From CAXMPK01 sp964195405 (lineage in GTDB: Bacteria; Actinomycetota; Acidimicrobiia; Spongiisociales; ZC4RG35): a DNA stretch of 5,072 nt. Positions 1 to 5,072 of the stretch are shown one piece after another (the first letter of the stretch is position 1; each line of letters opens with the position of its first letter). The notes under the pieces are model-generated. The model ran no database searches, had not been told where the DNA came from, and was given only the letters and a program-made list of their open reading frames with translations. The stretch spans positions 1 through 5,072 of the forward strand of contig CAXMPK010000213.1 of assembly GCA_964195405.1 (NCBI GenBank), given 5' to 3'. Both the position numbers and the translations under genes were made by a program.

Positions 1-699
1 TCGAATCGCCAAAGCGGCATCGATGGCGTCTCTCGAGTCACCCGATTTAGTGCCGGAACGCATTATGGCGAGCATCCGATCATCGCTCGACGAGACAATT
101 TGCCCGTGGCGTTGTTCGACTTGCGTCGTGATCGCATCCACATACCGACCCCTGAGATAGTCGCGTACGGCATCCGCTGTGCCGTCCCCGACCAGATCAC
201 CCGAGCGCATCTCCACAGCTAAAACAATCACTTCTTCCTCTCGCGTTCCGAGCTCCTCAAGCTGGGAAGCCGCGGACTTGAGCTCGCCCGCAGTCTTGTC
301 TACAGCTCGTTTAGCGCGAAGTAGTGAGTCGATCCGAGCGATCAATTCCAATTCGTCCACCGGCTTTGTCAAGAAATCGTCAGCGCCCGCCTCGATGCCT
401 CGAATGCGATCTTCTTGGCTATCCAAGGCAGTCATGATCACGATAGGAATGAGCTGGCTGATCGGGTCACGTTTGAGTATCTGACACACGGTGATGCCAT
501 CAATGTCAGGCATCATCACATCGAGCAGAATCAGATCGGGCGCTTCCCTGTTGACACTGTCTAAGGCCTCGCGTCCCCCGTACGCCTCGCGTGTGCGGAA
601 GCCGAGATCTGACAAGTTTTGCTGGAGATAGTCGACGTTGTAGTTCTCGTCGTCCACAATGAGGATGACCGCATCTCGTTCCTCTGTTCTTTCACTCAT
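1..699 (-). CDS. Response regulator with class III cyclase-like output domain (3' end cut by window edge)
   Basis: The 233 visible residues start at ATG 699 and run off the left edge. Residues 11-130 form a receiver domain: acidic pair Asp16/Asp17 (ILIVDDE), phosphoacceptor Asp60 (LILLDVMMPDIDG), Thr90 and Lys112 (TKP). A helical, probably coiled-coil stretch (about 115-155) follows. Residues 154-233 match the start of a class III adenylate/guanylate cyclase domain in spacing and pattern: VIVLAVEMR, then about 30 residues later QRHGQIV, then DDRMLAI and AIDAALAIR. The first metal-binding Asp is replaced by Glu163 and the second is kept as Asp207. The usual substrate-selecting Lys is Ser203, and the glycines around Asp207 are lost. 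Catalysis may therefore be weak or absent. The gene starts 5 bases after the Amt-kinase stop without a clear Shine-Dalgarno, which suggests translational coupling and a cognate kinase-regulator pair. The receiver call is firm. The cyclase-like call rests on pattern reading, and the C-terminal half is not visible. Confidence 0.88.
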   Translation of the reverse strand, partial: MSERTEERDAVILIVDDENYNVDYLQQNLSDLGFRTREAYGGREALDSVNREAPDLILLDVMMPDIDGITVCQILKRDPISQLIPIVIMTALDSQEDRIRGIEAGADDFLTKPVDELELIARIDSLLRAKRAVDKTAGELKSAASQLEELGTREEEVIVLAVEMRSGDLVGDGTADAVRDYLRGRYVDAITTQVEQRHGQIVSSSDDRMLAIMRSGTKSGDSRDAIDAALAIR

Positions 700-704
700 C
701 TGGG

Positions 705-3680
705 TCAAGCCGCTGACTCGCTCGGAGCGGAGTAATGGACAGGTATCTGGACGCGGAACGTCGAACCAACCCCCACCGCGCTCTCTAGCTCAATATCGCC
801 GCCGAGCAGCCGAGCCAGTTGACGCGAGATGCTTAGACCCAGGCCAGTCCCGCGGTGGGCTTCCCTTCCCTCGGTTTTCTGCTGTTGGAATTCGCCGAAC
901 ACGCGTTCCAGCGCATCTTGGGGGATGCCAACGCCAGTGTCGATAACCTCGAACATGACCTGGCCATCCTGAGCTGCCACTGCGATAGTCACACTTCCTT
1001 CATCAGTGAATTTGATCGCATTCGACAGTAGGTTGATCAAGATCTGCCGAAGTTTGTCGCCGTCGGTGAACATGGTCAGTCCGCTGCTCACTCTCTTGTC
1101 AAAACGGACACGATCGCCCAACAAGGGTTCCATCGTGCTGGCGCATTCGGCCACCAACACCTCTATCTCAACGTCGGACGGGTGAACTTCGAGGCGTCCT
1201 GCCTCAATGCGAGACAGATCGAGAAGATCATTAATCAACGCCAACAGATTTTCCGAACTGTTCAGAATCTTTTCCAGATTCTCGCTATCTCGATCATCAA
1301 CAACGTCGACCGTATGTCGTCGAACAAGTCGTGTGAAACCCAGAATCGCATTGAGAGGTGTTCTAAGTTCATGGCTCGCATTAGCGAGAAACTGGCTCTT
1401 CAACTCGGTTGCTTGCATGGCCTGGTCTCTCGCCATCTCAACCGTCCTGACCAATTCAGCGAGCTCAGCTTCGTGTTGTTTGCGGTCAGTGATGTCCAGT
1501 TCGACCCCACCCACCGCAACAATCTTGCCAGTGTGGTCGTTGATGGGGAACTTGACCCCAGCAAAGACATGAGCTTTTCCGCCGACCTGCACGGTGAACT
1601 CGCGCTCAACCGAAGTGTTGCGCCTTATCACCTCTTGATCGTGGCGCTCGTTCATGACGTGGTCTATGTCTATTGAGTAGAATTCGATGACTTCAGTGAG
1701 GTTCTTTCCACGAAGGTCGTCGTTGCTCACCGCATAAACCGCCTCGTATTGACGGTTGACCAGGATGAACCTTCCCTCCAGATCGCGGAGAAAGACCATC
1801 GCCGGCATGTTGTCCACCACCGTCTGGAACCGTTCCTGTTCGCTGCGTCTCCGTTCGACCGCCCGGCCGAGTTGGGTGCCAACAGAGCCCAAAACGCCGA
1901 GGACTTCGGGTCCTGGCTCCTCGTCGTCCTCGGTGAAGAGTTCGATGACAGCGGCGACCTCTGTCCCCGCCATCACTGGAAAAGCTAGGGCTGTCCGGAG
2001 GCCGGCATCGCGGGCTACAGAGATACGAGGGTCGGATTCGTCTGCCAAAAGATCGACCCATTCGGTCTGTGCATTCGCCAAAACTCGGCCAGGAAGGCCA
2101 ACGCCTGAGCGCATTGGTGCGTCGGTGCTCGCTTTTCTTAGAGCCGCGTACTGCGGTTCTTCCGGTTCCCAGATCTCGGTTGAAATAAGCAAGTTGGCGT
2201 CCACATCGTCTACGAGATATACGTGACCGATTGGCCAGCCGATGGCATCGCAGACCGCACGAAGCGAAACAGCCATAGCGTCTTCAATGTCCTGAGCCTC
2301 GTTGGCGGCCTCGGCGGTTAGCTGCAACAACCTCAATTCTGACCGCCTTTGGCTGATGTCGGCGATCACCTGATTGTATTGTTGAGCGATCTGACCGATT
2401 TCGGTATGAGGCTCGACTGGGACAGGATCGGAGTAATCATCGGCGGCTCTCTGCTCATCCATGTCGGTGAGGAGGTCAAGGATCTCGGTACTAGCGCCAT
2501 GTTCGGCGACGTTGAGCCCCATTCGCTCGCCATCAGGATCGATTCGGATCGGAAAGCGCCTGTTGATTAGCCACATCAACACGAAGCCGAGGCCGAAAGC
2601 CCAGATGAAGGCGATGCCAACTCCAGTGAGCTGAATCAGCAGTTGACCGACTCTCCCTCCTCCTCCCCAAGCTTCGGTCCTACCGAATAGAGCCACGGCG
2701 AGGGTTCCCCAAATTCCCGCTCCCAGGTGGACGGGCACTGCTCCAACTGCATCATCGATCTCGAGGCGGTTCAGTAGGACAGTGACGCCATACATAACAA
2801 CGCCTGCGATGCCTCCAATGATCACGGCGTTCCCGGTCGAAACGATATTGGCCGCGGCCGTGATACCAACTAGGCCCGCCAATGAGCCATTCATGAATGT
2901 AGGAACATCGGGTCGCTCGTCCAACCACCATGTGAGCCCCAGCGCTGTCAACCCACCAAAGGCTCCCGCCAACACCGTGTTCACGATGATGGCCGGAACC
3001 TCCGCCGTGAGCCCAAGTGTGCTTCCACCATTGAACCCAAACCAACCAAACCAAAGAATGAACACCCCAAGAGTCACCATCGGAAGATCGTGACCGTGGA
3101 TAACCACAGCGTTCTTGCCGAAACGACCAATGCGAGGCCCAAGAATCAGCACCAGCGCCAAGGCCATCCAGCCCCCCATTGAATGCACGACCGTCGACCC
3201 GGCGAAGTCGATAAAGCCCAACTTTTCTAGCCAGCCGGCCTCACCTCCCGCAAGACTCCCCCAGGCCCAATGTCCGAAGATCGGATAGATGACTGCAGAA
3301 AAGACCAGCGCGGCAATCAGATAACCCGAGAACCTCATCCGCTCGGCTACGGCTCCTGACATGATCGTGGTCGAGGTTCCCGCGAAGCCGACCTGAAATA
3401 CGAAGAAGGCCATGAGCCAGGCATTTGAGCTGTCGGAGAAGAAGAACCCAGACGACCCGAAGATGCCGAATACAGAGGCACCGAACATAAGTGCAAATCC
3501 GAACAGCCAAAACACTGCGGTAGTCAAGAAGAAGTCAGCAAAATTCTTACCAGCAACGTTGATACTGTTTTTGCTTCGGACCAGCCCACTCTCCAGCGAA
3601 GAGAAACCGGCCTGCATCAACATCACTAATGCCGCCGCAATCAAGATCCACGCAATGTCTAAGGCTTGGTCTGTTGGCAT
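705..3680 (-). CDS. Ammonium transporter-histidine kinase fusion (Amt-HAMP-like-GAF-PAS-HisKA-HATPase)
   Basis: This 991-residue membrane protein probably senses, and may conduct, ammonium and signals by phosphotransfer. Residues 1-375 are a full Amt domain with about 11 hydrophobic helices. The pore residues known from E. coli AmtB are all present: phenylalanine gate Phe99 and Phe216, Trp140, Asp158, Ser220 and the twin histidines His166 and His318. Residues 376-452 form a cytosolic linker with a MGLNVAEHGAS motif and a HAMP-like second half (EIGQIAQQYNQVI). A GAF domain (about 455-610) and a PAS/PAC domain (about 615-735) follow. HisKA has phosphoacceptor His770 in SHELRTPLNAILGF. The ATPase domain has N-box Asn887, G1 DTGVGIP (914-920) and G2 GTGLGL (944-949). 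No receiver is fused; one is encoded 5 bases downstream. The frame is open up to an ATG at 3803, but that adds 41 hydrophilic residues unlike any Amt. ATG 3680 places the protein just before the conserved first helix (DIAWILIAAALVMLMQAGF), so I chose it, although it lacks a good Shine-Dalgarno. Planctomycete Amt sensor kinases such as Ks-Amt5 have a comparable plan. Confidence 0.95.
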   Translation of the reverse strand: MPTDQALDIAWILIAAALVMLMQAGFSSLESGLVRSKNSINVAGKNFADFFLTTAVFWLFGFALMFGASVFGIFGSSGFFFSDSSNAWLMAFFVFQVGFAGTSTTIMSGAVAERMRFSGYLIAALVFSAVIYPIFGHWAWGSLAGGEAGWLEKLGFIDFAGSTVVHSMGGWMALALVLILGPRIGRFGKNAVVIHGHDLPMVTLGVFILWFGWFGFNGGSTLGLTAEVPAIIVNTVLAGAFGGLTALGLTWWLDERPDVPTFMNGSLAGLVGITAAANIVSTGNAVIIGGIAGVVMYGVTVLLNRLEIDDAVGAVPVHLGAGIWGTLAVALFGRTEAWGGGGRVGQLLIQLTGVGIAFIWAFGLGFVLMWLINRRFPIRIDPDGERMGLNVAEHGASTEILDLLTDMDEQRAADDYSDPVPVEPHTEIGQIAQQYNQVIADISQRRSELRLLQLTAEAANEAQDIEDAMAVSLRAVCDAIGWPIGHVYLVDDVDANLLISTEIWEPEEPQYAALRKASTDAPMRSGVGLPGRVLANAQTEWVDLLADESDPRISVARDAGLRTALAFPVMAGTEVAAVIELFTEDDEEPGPEVLGVLGSVGTQLGRAVERRRSEQERFQTVVDNMPAMVFLRDLEGRFILVNRQYEAVYAVSNDDLRGKNLTEVIEFYSIDIDHVMNERHDQEVIRRNTSVEREFTVQVGGKAHVFAGVKFPINDHTGKIVAVGGVELDITDRKQHEAELAELVRTVEMARDQAMQATELKSQFLANASHELRTPLNAILGFTRLVRRHTVDVVDDRDSENLEKILNSSENLLALINDLLDLSRIEAGRLEVHPSDVEIEVLVAECASTMEPLLGDRVRFDKRVSSGLTMFTDGDKLRQILINLLSNAIKFTDEGSVTIAVAAQDGQVMFEVIDTGVGIPQDALERVFGEFQQQKTEGREAHRGTGLGLSISRQLARLLGGDIELESAVGVGSTFRVQIPVHYSAPSESAA

Positions 3681-3688
3681 CAGCTGAT
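3679..3688. repeat. 10-base palindrome overlapping the Amt-kinase start codon
   Basis: ATCAGCTGAT is a perfect palindrome whose last two bases are the first two of the start codon ATG. It occupies the place where a Shine-Dalgarno would be expected, and none is visible there. It could be a small operator or a weak hairpin at the start, but one 10-base palindrome may be chance. Confidence 0.2.
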
Positions 3689-3849
3689 CGCGAGTCCCAT
3701 TTGGTCCACGAGAGTACTCAGGCGAGCACCCCCAGGCCGAGGCATCATCTCGATGGACCCACCCCTCAGCGCCGCTGCCGGAGACGCAGATAGCGGCACC
3801 CATGGGCGGTTCGCGTGGACGTTATTGCGCTCGCCGGTTGCTCACAAAC
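3681..3849. other. Intergenic leader before the Amt-kinase gene
   Basis: These 169 bases separate the hydrolase stop from the chosen Amt-kinase start. The Amt-kinase frame is open from the ATG at 3803 onward, so a longer N-terminus cannot be excluded. I see no convincing sigma-70 -35/-10 pair, no sigma-54 element and no intrinsic terminator with a U-tract. The gap is long compared with the tight junctions on either side (4-base overlap, 5-base gap). It is therefore the most likely place for a promoter of the Amt-kinase/regulator pair, by inference only. Confidence 0.5.
3771..3797 (-). repeat. GC-rich inverted repeat in the leader
   Basis: On the minus strand, GCCGCT and AGCGGC form a perfect 6-base stem around a 15-base loop. 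No run of T follows, so it is not a standard intrinsic terminator. It lies between the hydrolase stop and the Amt-kinase start and could be a weak RNA hairpin. Short GC-rich inverted repeats also arise by chance in DNA of this composition. Confidence 0.25.
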
Positions 3850-4839
3850 TCAGCGGGTGGTTTGCGGCGACGAGGAAGTTCGATGTGCAGTCCAGGTGGC
3901 GAGTAGATCGACATACCCGTCAGCGAATTCAAGCGTTCCAGCTTTTCGGATCCGATGGTCGCCGTCTGGGAAGACAACGATCGTGGCGTCGGGATTGATG
4001 GCTTGTTGTAGGGCTTGTCCTGACTCACTGGCGCACTGCCAAGCAGGTACCAGCACGTCACGGCCCCCGTAAACTGCAAGAAACGAGCGTCTAATCCGAC
4101 GCAGCGCCTCAACAGGCTCATATTGCTCGTTGACGAAACTGCAAATGAGCTGCCAATCCTGTGCGTCATCGATTGTCATGTAGCCGTACCAAGACTCCGT
4201 TCTTGCGGGGCTGAAGAGTTGGTCGTTGAAAGTGTTGTAGTCGATGTCATCTCGGGGAACCTCGTGGATTTCGAATACGAAGTGAAGCGCCTTTTCAATC
4301 TCGGCCTCTTTAGGACCTTGGGCACGCATCGAATGCTCACAGCCATAGAGGTCTTGGTCAGGAAGGCTTATCGATGGGCCAGAGTTGGCAATCGCAAAGC
4401 GCAGATCGGGCAGACGGCTAGCAGGCATCTGGACGAGCCATCCACCCTGACTCTGTCTCCATAAACCCACCAGTCCGCCGTCGATAATGTCTTGTTCCCT
4501 GACCGTTTCGATGGCAGTCACCACTTGATCGGCACGACTTTCGAGGGCGTAATCCCTCCAACATCCGTCCGACTCCCCGCAGCCAGGCTTGTCGAAGGCA
4601 AACGTTGCGATTCCCCGCGCGAGAAAGGCATCTCGGATAGGCGGAAAGTATCCGTTGCCGGTTCGGTCAGCCGGACCCGATCCCTGGATCATCACCACGA
4701 CCGGGTGTTGCCCACCCGAATCCGGGATACACAGATCCCCTATAAGGCTGAGACCTTCCCACTCGAAACCAAGAGACTCCGTCAGCACTTCATTTCGCAC
4801 GCTACAGAAACGACCCGGAACCCGCACGCCGGCACTCAT
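3850..4839 (-). CDS. Alpha/beta hydrolase (serine esterase/peptidase-like) with altered nucleophile elbow
   Basis: The 329-residue protein has no signal peptide or membrane helix, so it is probably cytosolic. The substrate cannot be told from the sequence. The core begins near residue 24 (GFEWEGLSLIGDLCIPD). An oxyanion-hole region IQGSGPADR (51-59) resembles the GSGPxDR motif of COG1073-type hydrolases. AFDKPGCGESDG (81-92) precedes the elbow. The expected GxSxG is WRQSQGG: Ser130 is the nucleophile, but the residue two before it is Arg128 (AGA) instead of Gly. A lid-like insertion (about 155-245) is followed by catalytic acid candidate Asp261 (GGRDVLVP) and His295 (GDHRI). The length is normal for the family and the reading frame is intact. 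The start ATG 4839 overlaps the upstream stop as ATGA, which supports coupling. There is no clear Shine-Dalgarno, and GTG codons at residues 15 and 18 are alternatives. Activity may be reduced or changed by Arg128. Confidence 0.85.
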   Translation of the reverse strand: MSAGVRVPGRFCSVRNEVLTESLGFEWEGLSLIGDLCIPDSGGQHPVVVMIQGSGPADRTGNGYFPPIRDAFLARGIATFAFDKPGCGESDGCWRDYALESRADQVVTAIETVREQDIIDGGLVGLWRQSQGGWLVQMPASRLPDLRFAIANSGPSISLPDQDLYGCEHSMRAQGPKEAEIEKALHFVFEIHEVPRDDIDYNTFNDQLFSPARTESWYGYMTIDDAQDWQLICSFVNEQYEPVEALRRIRRSFLAVYGGRDVLVPAWQCASESGQALQQAINPDATIVVFPDGDHRIRKAGTLEFADGYVDLLATWTAHRTSSSPQTTR

Positions 4840-5072
4840 GCGTGCGGTATAGATGGTCCTGCCATGATTCTCTGGGGACGTTGCTCGACCATCCGAAGAG
4901 TCGCCGCAAACAACAGACCAGCCGGCCCGGTATCAGACATAGCAAAAAGAGCCGCCCTCTCCGAAGCGGCCGCGTCAAGGACAGCCTCGATCTCCTCTGC
5001 ATACGATTCCCATGGCGGTAACCCGTCAAGCGGCAGCGGATCAGAACCTCCCGTCCCTCGCCGATCGAACTG
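4836..5072 (-). CDS. C-terminal end of a truncated alpha/beta-hydrolase-like protein (5' end outside window)
   Basis: An open frame of 78 residues enters from the right edge and ends in TGA at 4836-4838, sharing ATGA with the next gene. It opens with FDRRGTGGSDPLPLDGLPPW, followed by AEEIEAVLDAA, SERAALFAMSDTGP and LLFAAT. This order resembles the alpha/beta hydrolase domain often joined to class III cyclases in actinobacteria (Rv1900c-like), where FDxRGxGxSD leads to a GxSxGGP elbow. Here the elbow is AMSDTG, so both flanking glycines are changed while the Ser is kept (codon 4935-4937). After FAAT the match fades (LRMVEQRPQRIMAGPSIPHA) and the protein ends, so the part that should carry the catalytic Asp and His is missing. 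This may be a decayed remnant, or a real short protein retained through its overlap with the next gene. The hydrolase-like call is fairly sure; the functional state is unknown. Confidence 0.65.
   Translation of the reverse strand, partial: QFDRRGTGGSDPLPLDGLPPWESYAEEIEAVLDAAASERAALFAMSDTGPAGLLFAATLRMVEQRPQRIMAGPSIPHA

Noticed and set aside
1182..1676. A 164-codon plus-strand frame opposite the PAS/HisKA region
   Set aside because: It lies entirely antisense to clearly conserved kinase sequence and has no recognisable domain.
3771..3797. Intrinsic terminator after the hydrolase gene
   Set aside because: The stem is only six base pairs with a large loop and no T-run follows it.
3681..3803. 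N-terminal extension of the Amt-kinase from the ATG at 3803
   Set aside because: The 41 extra residues are hydrophilic, look unlike a signal peptide, and precede a start that fits the Amt family well; kept only as an open alternative.
3804..3850. Possible GlnR-like nitrogen-regulator box (AATAAC followed by GCGAAC on the minus strand)
   Set aside because: The half-sites and spacing do not match the GTnAC-n6-GnAAC pattern closely, and a single degenerate site of this kind is expected by chance.
4802..5029. A 75-codon minus-strand frame
   Set aside because: It is rich in Arg and Leu with no recognisable motif and overlaps, in another frame, the hydrolase-like frame that matches known motifs; read as a shadow.

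Overview
All genes recognised here lie on the minus strand, so the window reads right to left. The sequence is moderately GC-rich and carries no mobile element, RNA gene or CRISPR array that I can see. The domain types suggest a free-living bacterium. An Amt-sensor kinase fusion, a response regulator with a cyclase-like output and an alpha/beta hydrolase of the cyclase-associated type would fit an actinobacterium, perhaps of the Acidimicrobiia, but this placement is a low-confidence inference.

Right part (3850-5072): the 3' end of an alpha/beta-hydrolase-like gene enters from the right edge. It stops soon after a degenerate nucleophile elbow and overlaps by four bases (ATGA) the start of a second, complete alpha/beta hydrolase of 329 residues. 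The second hydrolase keeps Ser, Asp and His at the catalytic positions but has Arg in place of the usual Gly two residues before the nucleophile.

Middle (3681-3849): a 169-base gap holds a GC-rich inverted repeat and a short palindrome touching the next start codon. No convincing promoter or terminator is visible.

Left part (1-3680): this is the core of the window. A 991-residue protein fuses a complete 11-helix ammonium transporter (Amt) to a HAMP-like linker, GAF, PAS, HisKA and HATPase domains. Five bases downstream starts a response regulator whose output region, cut by the left edge, resembles a class III nucleotide cyclase with altered catalytic residues. The two genes look like a complete two-component pathway: ammonium is sensed or conducted by the Amt domain, the kinase autophosphorylates on His770, the phosphate moves to Asp60 of the regulator, and the cyclase-like domain responds. 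Amt-kinase fusions are a known class. The degenerate cyclase-like output next to one is the most unusual point in this window.
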